A stretch of 13,489 nt of DNA from Actinomycetota bacterium (GTDB lineage Bacteria > Actinomycetota > Acidimicrobiia > Acidimicrobiales > SZUA-35), in the NCBI GenBank assembly GCA_027730885.1, contig JAQCHM010000045.1:1-13489 (forward strand), in the 5' to 3' direction. This document shows, piece after piece, positions 5,152-13,328 of the stretch. A program made the translations under genes and the position numbers. Within the stretch, counting starts at the first letter, position 1. The number at the start of each line of letters is the position of its first letter. The notes below the pieces were generated by a model that saw only the letters and a program-made list of their open reading frames with translations, ran no database searches and was not told the DNA's origin.

Positions 5152-6438
5152 TCAGGTCCAGTGGTCGCCTTCTCGGAAGGCCATGCCCAAACGCGCCTGC
5201 GGCGTGTCGGGGATCTGTTCGAGCGGCGTGTTGAGCTCCTCCACCGTCGGGCCGAACCGGTCGGCGAGAGCCCGCATCTTGGCCACATCGAAGCCGTAAC
5301 ATCTCGCGGCGTTCTCACCGAGCATTTTGCGAACGTCGGCCTCGGGTATTCTGGCGAGAGTGTTGCGAAGACTTTCCCTGGTATGGGGCCAGGTCCCTTC
5401 GACATGGGGGTAGTCCGAGCCCCACATGACGCTGTCCAGCCCGACGTCGTCGCGTGCATCGGCCTCGGCTCGCGACATGAAGCTCGCTCCGACAAAACAA
5501 TGTTTGTGCCAGTACTCCGTCGGCGTGAGCTTCAAGGTGGCGCGGCCTTCGGCTCCCAGGTTGCTGTGCAGCGTGCTGTCGAGGTCGCCGAGCGTGCGCG
5601 GGATCCAATCGGCGAGCAACTCGGCGAACGCGAGCTTGAGGCCCGGGTGGCGATCGAAGACGCCGGTCCACATGAGCCACCACAGATGGCGGGTGCTGAA
5701 GAAGGGCGCCTCGGTGAGCGTGAGGAGGATGTTGGCGACGTGCCCGAACGGGTAGAGCTGGGCCGGGATCGCGTCGACACCGTGGGTGTTCAGCGGCATG
5801 TCGAGCTCTTCGCACACTGACCACAACGGCTCGTAGATCTCGTCGTGGAGCCCGGGGTATTCGCCGGCGGGTGCTACACCGGGAAAAGCGATCCCTCCGC
5901 GTAGACCGTGCTCGGCCGCCCACTGGACCTCTTTGACCGCCGCGTCGACGTCTTCGATTTCGATCTGGGCAATACCGAAGAAGCGCTCGGGGTATGCGGA
6001 ACAGAAGTCGGCGAGCCATCGGTTGTAGATGCGCGCACCGGCAACGCGCTGTTCGATCGAGGGCGCCGATAGCCCGAGTGGGCTGCGTTCGCGGAACTCG
6101 GGGGAGAACGGCCGGGGCCCGTTGGGATAGATGACACAGCCGACGACGCCATCTGCTTCCTCGTGTCGGGCCTTCGCCTCCGGATCTTTTGTGCCGGGCC
6201 CGTGTCCCTGTTCGGCTTGCAGCGTGTTCATCTCTTCGGACTTGCCTTGGAGCTTGCCGAGGGCGGCCTGACGGCGCGCACTGCGAGCCCGCGACTCCTC
6301 CTGGAAGGCCGCGAGGTGTTTCTTCTCGACGTAGGGGCCGAAGTCTTCGAAGTCCGGGCTGGCGTGGGTGTCCGACGAGATCATCATGTACCGCTCGCTC
6401 GAGCGGGTCTCGCGAGCGTCAGCTATCTGCACAACCAT
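5152..6438 (-). CDS. Amidohydrolase-fold metal enzyme (COG2159, ACMSD-like) with N-terminal insertion
   Basis: A 428-residue cytoplasmic TIM-barrel enzyme of the amidohydrolase-2 family, which includes decarboxylases such as ACMSD and resorcylate decarboxylases as well as hydrolases. I chose the ATG at 6438 because GGAGG stands 6 bases before it; the in-frame ATG at 6444 directly abuts the GGAGG. MISSDTHASPDFEDF carries D23-T-H25 in place of the HxH pair. H219 in LNTHGVD, E273 in AFAELLADW and D342 in WGSDYPHVEGTWPH are the other expected metal or catalytic residues. Between about residues 38 and 98 a charged Lys/Arg/Glu/Gln-rich stretch, likely helical, precedes the barrel body. The gene follows a second family member with an 85-base gap. 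It may hydrolyse or decarboxylate the imported compound or a later intermediate. The family is clear, the substrate unknown. Confidence 0.92.
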   Translation of the reverse strand: MVVQIADARETRSSERYMMISSDTHASPDFEDFGPYVEKKHLAAFQEESRARSARRQAALGKLQGKSEEMNTLQAEQGHGPGTKDPEAKARHEEADGVVGCVIYPNGPRPFSPEFRERSPLGLSAPSIEQRVAGARIYNRWLADFCSAYPERFFGIAQIEIEDVDAAVKEVQWAAEHGLRGGIAFPGVAPAGEYPGLHDEIYEPLWSVCEELDMPLNTHGVDAIPAQLYPFGHVANILLTLTEAPFFSTRHLWWLMWTGVFDRHPGLKLAFAELLADWIPRTLGDLDSTLHSNLGAEGRATLKLTPTEYWHKHCFVGASFMSRAEADARDDVGLDSVMWGSDYPHVEGTWPHTRESLRNTLARIPEADVRKMLGENAARCYGFDVAKMRALADRFGPTVEELNTPLEQIPDTPQARLGMAFREGDHWT

Positions 6439-6463
6439 TGTCATCCTCCAGATTATTCGATGC

Positions 6464-6490
6464 GTTATATTTACCTGAGTCTCGCATCAA
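6464..6490 (-). promoter_or_regulatory. Possible internal promoter before the second amidohydrolase gene
   Basis: In the 85-base gap between the two amidohydrolase genes the minus strand reads TTGATG (6490-6485) and TATAAC (6469-6464), spaced 15 bases apart, within an AT-rich stretch unusual for this window. The spacing is shorter than ideal. It could give separate expression of the last two genes. Confidence 0.3.
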
Positions 6491-6523
6491 GGGTCACGAA
6501 GAGTCAAGCATGGTCGATCGTGC

Positions 6524-7684
6524 TCACGATGGTCTGAGGCCGAAGAAGTCCACCGCATTGCCGCAGACCATCTTGGCGGTCTCCTCGGCTGTCACGCCAT
6601 CGAACATCGATTCGATCGCTGCGGCGGAGTCCGGCCAGGTTCCGACACTGTGGGGAAAGTCGGTCGACCACATCGCGCGATCGACGCCGACATCGTGACG
6701 CACCTTCACCCCGAACGGATCGTTGACAAAACCCCAGTAGATGTGCCGACGCAGGTACTCGCTCGGATGGCGATCGAGTTCCGGGAGCCCCACGTACTCG
6801 TTTGCCCAATGGATCGTGCGGTCATACAACATGTCGACCTGTTCGAAGAAGATCGGGAGCCAACCGATATAGGTTTCGGCGAAGAAGATCCTGAAGTCGG
6901 GCAGTCGATCGAATGTGCCCGCAAACACGAGTTGTAGCGCATTGAGGCCGCCGCGATGATCGAATGCAGCGAGGTGTCGGAGGGGGTCTTTGGCCTTGGG
7001 GTGGATATCGGCCGGGGCAACCTTGGGGTAAGGATAGGAAGGCCCCCCGAGCGTGGCGCCGTACTGCAGTTGGATGTGGACTGTTACAGCGATCCCGAGG
7101 TCCATGGCCTCGCGCCAGAAAACGTCGTCGTCGACCGTCGGATAACTCCGTCCGCACGGCCAGCCGTTCAGGCAGACACCCTTGAGACCGCCTTGGGCGC
7201 AGTACCGCAGCTCAGCGAGGGCTTCGTCGAGCCCTGTCTCGGGAATGAGTCCGAGAGCGATCAGCCGGTTGGGGTCGATGGCTGCGTAGTCCTCGACTAG
7301 GAACTCGTTGTATGCGTGGATGACGGCTCGATAGGCGTCATCTTGGGCAATCCCTCGCCAGAAGTTGGCGCCGCCGACGCCCGGAAACAGCACTTCGGCG
7401 TCGACGCCGTCGCGGTCCATCTCGAGAAGGCGTTGCTCGGGCGGTCCTGCACCGGCGGCGCCTTCGTAGCGCAGGCCCGTCGGTTGGTATTGTTCGGGCG
7501 GTCGACCCGAAAGTTCGAGGCCGACAGCCCAGAGCGGACGGCCCTCGACCAGCCAGGCGTCGCCGCCGTTCGAGAGCTTGATACCGCGAGGTGCGCGGTC
7601 CCGATGCTCGTCGGGTACCCGGTGCACCCAGCGGTGGATCGGGATTTCGAGATGCGAATCAGCACTGATGACGTTGTATTCCAT
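6524..7684 (-). CDS. Amidohydrolase-fold metal enzyme (COG2159, ACMSD-like)
   Basis: A 386-residue cytoplasmic enzyme of the same family as its downstream neighbour but clearly diverged. The start at ATG 7684 is preferred: AAGGA lies 7 bases upstream and MEYNVISADSHLEIP is the normal N-terminus of this family. The ATG at 7699, which overlaps the ABC stop as ATGA, has no ribosome binding site. D9-S-H11 and E13 open the metal site. H203 in VTVHIQLQYG, E270 in FFAETYIGWLP, and D342 and H345 in WSTDFPHSVGTWPDS complete it. The segment EVLFPGVGGANFW after MDRDGVD is the usual strand-loop of the barrel. The gene follows the ATPase gene by 11 bases, so transport and hydrolysis or decarboxylation are probably co-expressed. 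Members act on aromatic carboxylates, lactones or amides; the substrate here is open. Confidence 0.93.
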   Translation of the reverse strand: MEYNVISADSHLEIPIHRWVHRVPDEHRDRAPRGIKLSNGGDAWLVEGRPLWAVGLELSGRPPEQYQPTGLRYEGAAGAGPPEQRLLEMDRDGVDAEVLFPGVGGANFWRGIAQDDAYRAVIHAYNEFLVEDYAAIDPNRLIALGLIPETGLDEALAELRYCAQGGLKGVCLNGWPCGRSYPTVDDDVFWREAMDLGIAVTVHIQLQYGATLGGPSYPYPKVAPADIHPKAKDPLRHLAAFDHRGGLNALQLVFAGTFDRLPDFRIFFAETYIGWLPIFFEQVDMLYDRTIHWANEYVGLPELDRHPSEYLRRHIYWGFVNDPFGVKVRHDVGVDRAMWSTDFPHSVGTWPDSAAAIESMFDGVTAEETAKMVCGNAVDFFGLRPS

Positions 7685-7695
7685 CGAGAGATCCT

Positions 7696-9612
7696 TCATT
7701 CGGCGGATTGGGCGAGGCGTCGTCGGAGGTCCCGGCGCTCTTGCTCGATGACCGGGTCGGGTACGGGCTGCGAGGCAAGGAGTTCACGGGTGTGTTGGTG
7801 CCTTGGATTGGAGAAGAGTTCCTCTGCGCTTTCGATCTCGACGAGACGACCTTGGTGCATGACTCCGATTCGGTCGCACAGGAACCGGACCAGACTCAGG
7901 TCGTGGGCGATGAAGACCATCGTGAGCCCGAACTCATCTCGCAGGTCCGCGAGCAGATTCAGGATTGACGATCGGACCGACACGTCGAGCGCTGACACGG
8001 GCTCATCGCACACGAGCAGAGCGGGACGAGCTACGAGCGCTCGGGCGATGGCGATTCGCTGACGCTGTCCTCCGGAGAACTCGTGGGGAAACCGATCCAA
8101 CGAGTTCGAGGGCAACTGCACCAACTCGAGCAGATCGTCCAGAGCCGCCTCGTCGTAGCCTGGCCGGCCCCATAGGCCGTGGATGCGCAATGGTTCGGTG
8201 AGTATGCGTCCCACTCGCATTCGCGGATCGAGCGACGACCCTGGATCCTGGAAGATCATTTGCATCTGAAGCCTCATCCGGCGCAGTGCACGCGGCCCGA
8301 GAGCGCTCAGGTCCTCACCTTCGACACGGACCTTTCCGCCGCTCGGAGCGATCAGATGGAGCATGCAACGAGCGAGGGTGGACTTTCCGCTGCCCGACTC
8401 GCCGACGATGCCGAGCACCTCTCCGCGCTTCACCTCGAGTGAGACCTCGTCGACGGCGGCAACCATCTCGTGTCCGATGAGGCCTTTGCCGTTGACCTTG
8501 AACGTTTTGGAGAGGCGAACGACCTCGACGAGCACATCATCGTCCACCGTCGTGCGCGCTTCGCGGCTGGTACTGGCCGGCTCGGGCGCAAGTTCGCTGA
8601 GGTCGATCTCGTGCACGCGCAGGCACGCCGTTGCCCGAGACGTCGCGGTCGAGGCGGTCGCCGCATCAAGCGCGACGAGTGGGGGTCGTTGCGTGGTGCA
8701 GAGGGGGTCACGCACGAAGGGGCACCTCGGGCTGAAGCCGCAGCCATCGGGGCGCTCTAGTGGCTCAGGTGGCGAACCGGTGATCGCGATCAGGCGGTCC
8801 TCGGTTTGCTCGAGTGGTGGAATCGAGCGGAGCAGCAGTCCGGTGTAGGGGTGGCGGGGCTCGGTGTAGAGGTCGTTGGTTGCGGCCTGTTCCACCAACC
8901 GGCCGCCGTACATGACGAGAACACGATGGGTGAAGCCGGCGATGATGCTCAGATCGTGGGTTATGAGCAGGACAGCGAGCTTGCGGGCCTCGCCCAACTC
9001 GTACAGCAGGTCGAGGACTTCGGCCTGGATCGTGACATCGAGAGCTGTCGTCGGCTCGTCAGCGATCAAAAGTTCGGGGTTACCGGCGAGCGCGATGGCG
9101 ATCATCACGCGTTGGCGCATTCCACCGGATAGCTGATGTGGGTGGGAGTCCATGAGCCGATCCGGCCTTGGCAGATGCACCTGATCGAGCAGGTCGATTG
9201 CGACGTCTTTCATCTCGCGAGCTTCGAGATCGGGCCGGTGAAGCTCGAGGGCCTCGACCACCTGGCGCCCGATCTTCAGGACTGGATTGAGAGAGGACAG
9301 CGGGTCCTGGAAGATCATGGCGATCCGGCCGCCGCGGATCCAGCGCATGGCTCTCTCGTTCTTTGCCAGCAGTTCGTCCCCGCCCAGTTTGATCGACGTT
9401 TCGGGGCCGAGCTCGCCACCAACGCGGTGAATCAGGCCCATCACGGCGAGCGCAGTGAGGCTCTTGCCGCTGCCGGACTCACCCACCAGTCCGACCCGCT
9501 CGCCTGGCGCTATGTCGAAACCGACTTCTTCCACCGGCACGACTGGTCGGGCATTCCTGCGACTGCGGAACGCGATCTGGAGGTTGCGCACCTCGAGCAG
9601 GGGTTCGGTCAC
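7696..9612 (-). CDS. Fused double ATPase of a peptide/nickel-type ABC importer (OppD-OppF fusion)
   Basis: A 638-residue protein with two complete ABC nucleotide-binding domains, energising import through the two adjacent permeases. NBD1: Walker A GESGSGKS at 44-51, Q-loop Q102, signature LSGGMRQR from 161, Walker B LLIADEP at 181-187, H-loop H219. NBD2: Walker A GESGSGKS at 404-411, signature FSGGQRQR at 512-519, Walker B LLVCDEP at 532-538, H-loop H570. Both sites keep the catalytic Glu. Between them is the oligopeptide-ABC C-terminal region with four cysteines (C291, C297, C305, C330), the pattern that binds a [4Fe-4S] cluster in studied DppD/OppD proteins. The GTG start at 9612 overlaps the upstream permease stop (GTGA at 9612-9609); the longer upstream frame is antisense-like sequence inside the permease gene. 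Single-chain fusions of this kind are known from mycobacterial Opp. Confidence 0.95.
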   Translation of the reverse strand: MTEPLLEVRNLQIAFRSRRNARPVVPVEEVGFDIAPGERVGLVGESGSGKSLTALAVMGLIHRVGGELGPETSIKLGGDELLAKNERAMRWIRGGRIAMIFQDPLSSLNPVLKIGRQVVEALELHRPDLEAREMKDVAIDLLDQVHLPRPDRLMDSHPHQLSGGMRQRVMIAIALAGNPELLIADEPTTALDVTIQAEVLDLLYELGEARKLAVLLITHDLSIIAGFTHRVLVMYGGRLVEQAATNDLYTEPRHPYTGLLLRSIPPLEQTEDRLIAITGSPPEPLERPDGCGFSPRCPFVRDPLCTTQRPPLVALDAATASTATSRATACLRVHEIDLSELAPEPASTSREARTTVDDDVLVEVVRLSKTFKVNGKGLIGHEMVAAVDEVSLEVKRGEVLGIVGESGSGKSTLARCMLHLIAPSGGKVRVEGEDLSALGPRALRRMRLQMQMIFQDPGSSLDPRMRVGRILTEPLRIHGLWGRPGYDEAALDDLLELVQLPSNSLDRFPHEFSGGQRQRIAIARALVARPALLVCDEPVSALDVSVRSSILNLLADLRDEFGLTMVFIAHDLSLVRFLCDRIGVMHQGRLVEIESAEELFSNPRHQHTRELLASQPVPDPVIEQERRDLRRRLAQSAE

Positions 9613-10463
9613 GACCCGGTATGGATCGAAAGCGGGTCGGTGACCCGTTGCAGCCAACTGCCGATGAGGTTGGTGCTCAGCACTCCGAGCAGGAGGAAGA
9701 GTCCGGAGAACGTCGAGATCCACCAGCTCGTGGAGAGATAGTCACGGCCCGAGGACAGGATCGACCCCAACGAGATGTCGGGCGGTTGCACGCCGAACCC
9801 GATGAAACTCAGGCTCGCCTCGGCGAGCATCATCGCGGCGAACGTGACCGCCATCAAGGACACCGCTGCCGCGGCGACGTTGGGAAGGACGTGAACGAAG
9901 AGGATCCTTGGCGTTGTGGCGCCCAAGCCCGTCGTCGCCGTGACGAGCTCGGTTGTCCGCAGTGTCAACACTGCAGAGCGCACGACGCGGGCATACAACA
10001 TCCACGAGATCGAGCCGAGCACGATGACCAGGGCGATGACACCGCGGTCGAGTGCGCGTACGAGGACCATCACCAGCAGGATTCCGGGGAAGGCGAGCTC
10101 GATGTCGGTGAGGCGCATCAGAACCGCGTCGACGACGCCGCCGAAGTAGCCCGAGATCAGGCCGACAAGGGTTCCGACCACCGCACCCATGAGGGCGGCA
10201 AATGCTCCGACAGCGAATGACGTACGCATACCGAGCATGATCCGCAAGAGAAGGTCCCTGCCGAGCGAGTCGGTGCCGAGCAGTCCGCCGTCGCCGCCGG
10301 CCCACGATGGGGCCTCTAGCCGTTTGCTCAGTCTGGGTGCCGAAGCGTCCAAATCGGAGATCAGCGGCACCAGTATCGACGACGCCACGAGGGCGATCAC
10401 GACAGTCATTGCAGCGACGATGATCGGACGGCGATACAGCTCTCCGAGCAGCCGTCCGCTCAT
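9609..10463 (-). CDS. ABC importer permease, DppC/OppC type
   Basis: A 284-residue inner-membrane protein of the binding-protein-dependent transport family. The N-terminal membrane segment (about 14-36) and the periplasmic-side loop lead to LLGTDSLGRDLLLR (61-74), the signature of DppC/OppC-type permeases. Four to five further hydrophobic helices follow. The coupling loop ELVTATTGLGATTPRILFVHVLPN (about 172-195) is the EAA motif that contacts the ATPase. The gene starts at ATG 10463, overlapping the stop of the first permease by ATGA, and ends overlapping the ATPase start, so the three are translationally coupled. Its length is normal for the family. The transported substrate may be a peptide but need not be: this importer class also takes nickel, glutathione, opines and other small molecules. 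Confidence 0.94.
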   Translation of the reverse strand: MSGRLLGELYRRPIIVAAMTVVIALVASSILVPLISDLDASAPRLSKRLEAPSWAGGDGGLLGTDSLGRDLLLRIMLGMRTSFAVGAFAALMGAVVGTLVGLISGYFGGVVDAVLMRLTDIELAFPGILLVMVLVRALDRGVIALVIVLGSISWMLYARVVRSAVLTLRTTELVTATTGLGATTPRILFVHVLPNVAAAAVSLMAVTFAAMMLAEASLSFIGFGVQPPDISLGSILSSGRDYLSTSWWISTFSGLFLLLGVLSTNLIGSWLQRVTDPLSIHTGS

Positions 10464-11401
10464 CGCTCTTTCACCCCAACGAGGTGGCGAGTGCGAGGAT
10501 CGATGGCGAAATAGAAGAGATCCGCCAGCAGGTTCAACGACGCGGTAGCCAGGGCGGCGACGACAACGACTGCTTGAACGAGGAACACATCCCCCTGAAA
10601 CAGGGCGTTGGCCGCCAGGCGGCCGATACCCGGCCAGGCAAACACGATCTCGACGATGATCGCCGTGCCGACGAAGACCCGACCGAGCTCGAAGAGCAGA
10701 AGGGTGACGACGGGCACCGCTACGTTCCTCAGCACGTGGCGTCGGGCGACCTGACCCTCGCTCAGGCCCTTCGCCCGCGCTGCCAAAACGTAGGGCTTGC
10801 CGTATTCGGCCGACATCGTCGCTTGGGTCAACTGGAAGTTCTGCGCAAATGGCCTCAGCGACAGGACCAGGATGGGCAGGATCATCACCTGTGGTTTCGG
10901 GTCATAACCTGCCGTCGGCAGCCACGTAATGTTCACCGCGAAGACCAGCACCAACATGATTGCGAGCCAGAACTCTGCGATCGAGATCACCGAGTATGAG
11001 AACACGTTCAACCCGTTGGCGAGCCCCGATTCGGGCCGGCGGGCAGAGATCGACCCAAGGGTGACACCGAGCAGACCACCGCCCAGGACGGCGGGGACGG
11101 TCAGCATCAACGTGGCGGGGAGCCGGTCAAACACGTGGCCCAGGGCATCACCGCCAAGCCACAGAGAGTCGCCGAAATCACCGCGGACGGCGTCCCCGAG
11201 GAACCTCCCGAACTGGGTGAGGAGATCGTCGTTGAACCCATGTTTTTCGTTGAAGGCGTCGACCGCCTCCTGAGGCGTACCGACCGGGAGACCGAGAATG
11301 GCCGGATCGGCGACCAGATGCAAGGCGAGGAAGGTGATGAGGAGGGCGCCGCCGATCACGATCACGAACTGGGCGATGCGTCCGATCAGATACCGGGCCA
11401 T
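10460..11401 (-). CDS. ABC importer permease, DppB/OppB type
   Basis: A 313-residue inner-membrane protein. I place the start at ATG 11401 (MARYLIGRIAQF), with GGAG 8 bases upstream; a GTG three codons earlier sits right against the same GGAG. The first helix (about 8-30) is followed by the long extracytoplasmic loop typical of DppB/OppB (FNEKHGFNDDLLTQFGRFLGDAVRGDFGDSLW), then helices from about 97 onward. The EAA coupling loop is PYVLAARAKGLSEGQVARRHVLRN (about 204-227). It pairs with the downstream DppC-type protein as a heterodimeric pore. It lies 166 bases after the substrate-binding-protein gene with no clear promoter between, so it is probably in the same transcript. Confidence 0.94.
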   Translation of the reverse strand: MARYLIGRIAQFVIVIGGALLITFLALHLVADPAILGLPVGTPQEAVDAFNEKHGFNDDLLTQFGRFLGDAVRGDFGDSLWLGGDALGHVFDRLPATLMLTVPAVLGGGLLGVTLGSISARRPESGLANGLNVFSYSVISIAEFWLAIMLVLVFAVNITWLPTAGYDPKPQVMILPILVLSLRPFAQNFQLTQATMSAEYGKPYVLAARAKGLSEGQVARRHVLRNVAVPVVTLLLFELGRVFVGTAIIVEIVFAWPGIGRLAANALFQGDVFLVQAVVVVAALATASLNLLADLFYFAIDPRTRHLVGVKER

Positions 11402-11567
11402 CAGCTGCACTCCAGGGCCATCGGTCGGTGTCGCTCAGTTCGGTATCGCGGCAAGTGGCACCCTTCCTAAAGTCGAACTCGTGCTGCATTCTCAACCTGC
11501 GACGGGCCTCGCCGCAAGGATCACGGAATTCGTGGGCATGTTCGTCGTCGCCATGGTGGCCGGGCGA
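11402..11567 (-). other. Gap between substrate-binding-protein and permease genes
   Basis: 166 bases without a gene. A CCGGG/CCCGG stem (11560-11564 with 11571-11575) spans the stop codon of the upstream gene but has no T-run. Such a stem could attenuate or stabilise the message, giving the binding protein higher expression than the membrane parts. Otherwise nothing distinct is seen. Confidence 0.4.
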
Positions 11568-13262
11568 TCACCCGGTCAACTCGACCATGGTCCAGTACAC
11601 CCGGCTGTCAGCCCGCTCCGGTATGACCACCGTGTCGAGGTGACCGACGATGCCCTTTTCCTTGTAAAGGAAGACGAAGCCGTTGGTGTCGCAGACGCCC
11701 TGGGTCGCCTCAGCGAACAGCGCGGTTCGGGCAACGGGATCGATCTCACCAAGTGCATCGAGCACCGTCTGGTCGAGTCCCGGATAGTTGTCGTACCCGA
11801 TCATCTCGATCCTGCCGTCCTTGATTACGAAGAGGTTCCAGGCGTTCGTGACACTAGGTGTGACACCACCGGCCCTGGTGTAGAAGAGTTCCGCCCGGGT
11901 TTCCCGGGGCTCGAAGAGGCTGCCCAGCCAGGTCTGGTACGGCGACAGAATGTACTCGACTTTGAATCCGACGGCCTCGAGCTGGCCGATGACGACCTCG
12001 GCGATCTCTTCGCCAGCCGCATAGCGAGCCGTCGGCACCGCGAACTTGAGCGTCGCGCCGATGGCACCGGCTTGTTCGAGGAGCTCCCGAGCCCGATCGG
12101 GATCGTACGGCTGCTCCGGAAGGTCCGGGTTGTAGCCCGCCGAACCCGGCACGCCGAACTGACATTGACCGCTCACCGAGTTCTCCTCGCCGATGAAAGC
12201 GGTTCGTATGCCCTCTTGGTCGACGGCCAGAACGATCGCCTCTCGGACCAGTGGATCCTGCGTGATGCCATTGAAGCCATTCATCCATAGCATCATCGTT
12301 CCGCTTGGCGCGTTGTAGGTCACTGCCGGCACTTCGCTGATCAGCTCAGCCGGAATATCGAGCGCGACCTCGAACTCGTTTCCCGCGGAAAGACCCGCAA
12401 CCCGCGAAGAGACCTCGGGCCGGACAAGGCCGGTGACGGTCTCGGGTCCCGATGGAGGACCTCCCCAGTAATCCGCGTTCTTGGTCATCACCATCTGCTC
12501 GGCAGACTTGGAGGTAAAGGTGAAGGGGCCGGTGCCGGTCGGGTTGTCGTTCTGCGCGTTCGGGTCACTTGCAGTGAAGACCGGCGGCAGGATTGCCGCA
12601 GACGTCAAGGCGACCAGGAAGTCAGGCGACGGCTTCGATGTGACCACGTCGACGGTGAGGTCATCGACGATCTCGGTGGACGCGTAATCCTTGAAGAAGC
12701 CGATAATGAGCGAGCCGAACTCCTCGCCGGCAATTCGGTCGAGACTGAACTTCACGGCATCGGCGTTGAACGCTTCGCCGTTGTGGAACGTGATCCCATC
12801 CCGCAGGTTGAAGCGCCAGGTAAGGCCGTCGTCCATGAGCTCATAGCTCTCGGCGAGCTCGGGGATCACCGCGCCCTCGTCGTCGGTGGTGACAAGCGCC
12901 TCGGTCACGTTGCCCCAGAGCAACACGCTGTTCCAAACCGCATTGCTGCGCTGAGGATCCATGTCCTGGATTTCAGGGCCGATCGCGATCCTGATCTCGA
13001 ACAGCTCGGCGGGCGTCGGCTCCGGCTCGGGCGCGACTGTCGGTGCGGCTTCCGGCTCATCGGCGGGCGCCGGTTCCGGTTCGGGCGCCGGTGCCTCGGT
13101 CGGCGCTGGCTGGGTGACTGTCTCTGAAGACGAATCGTCATCTGAGTCACCACAACTGGCGGCCAACATGGCGATCGCTACCACGAGGGCCGGGAACAAA
13201 CGCCACTGTCGACGTTTGGTGCCCGGTCGCTTGCATTGCGTCTTGTCGGTCCGGCTAGACAT
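11568..13262 (-). CDS. Extracellular substrate-binding lipoprotein, family 5 (DppA/OppA type)
   Basis: A 564-residue protein exported and lipid-anchored: a basic N-terminus (TKRRQWR), a hydrophobic stretch (FPALVVAIAMLAA) and the lipobox LAASC with C37 as the modified cysteine. Residues 38-88 form a flexible Asp/Ser- then Pro/Ala/Glu-rich linker, unusually long and acidic, that would hold the domain away from the membrane. The mature domain starts near FEIRIAIGPEIQDMDP and shows family-5 features: LLWGNVTEALVTTD, PELAESYELMDDGLTWRFNLRDGITFHNGEAFNADAVKFSLDR and GTGPFTF. The ATG at 13262 has AAGGAG 10 bases upstream. This is the first gene of the transporter set and captures the substrate. The family binds peptides, nickel complexes and other small molecules; the ligand cannot be read from the sequence. 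Confidence 0.95.
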   Translation of the reverse strand: MSSRTDKTQCKRPGTKRRQWRLFPALVVAIAMLAASCGDSDDDSSSETVTQPAPTEAPAPEPEPAPADEPEAAPTVAPEPEPTPAELFEIRIAIGPEIQDMDPQRSNAVWNSVLLWGNVTEALVTTDDEGAVIPELAESYELMDDGLTWRFNLRDGITFHNGEAFNADAVKFSLDRIAGEEFGSLIIGFFKDYASTEIVDDLTVDVVTSKPSPDFLVALTSAAILPPVFTASDPNAQNDNPTGTGPFTFTSKSAEQMVMTKNADYWGGPPSGPETVTGLVRPEVSSRVAGLSAGNEFEVALDIPAELISEVPAVTYNAPSGTMMLWMNGFNGITQDPLVREAIVLAVDQEGIRTAFIGEENSVSGQCQFGVPGSAGYNPDLPEQPYDPDRARELLEQAGAIGATLKFAVPTARYAAGEEIAEVVIGQLEAVGFKVEYILSPYQTWLGSLFEPRETRAELFYTRAGGVTPSVTNAWNLFVIKDGRIEMIGYDNYPGLDQTVLDALGEIDPVARTALFAEATQGVCDTNGFVFLYKEKGIVGHLDTVVIPERADSRVYWTMVELTG

Positions 13263-13328
13263 CAGGTCACGTCTCCTTGCGTGCCGTCACGTGTCAGACC
13301 TTCGAAGCCAGATCACGCAACTGCTTTT

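Noticed and set aside
4966..5820. Plus-strand open frame of 284 codons across the bicupin and amidohydrolase genes
   Set aside because: It spans the junction of two well-supported minus-strand genes and lacks domain features.
9613..9723. Upstream ATG extension of the fused ATPase (37 extra codons)
   Set aside because: It lies wholly inside the permease gene in another frame, does not resemble ABC N-termini, and a GTG with GTGA coupling fits the family start.
9136..9741. Plus-strand open frame over the ATPase and permease genes
   Set aside because: Antisense shadow of Walker-motif coding DNA. Other plus-strand frames between 7300 and 11470 were rejected for the same reason.
11560..11575. CCGGG/CCCGG stem at the end of the substrate-binding-protein gene as a terminator
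   Set aside because: Only 5 bp, includes the stop codon, and has no T-run; mentioned only in the gap description.
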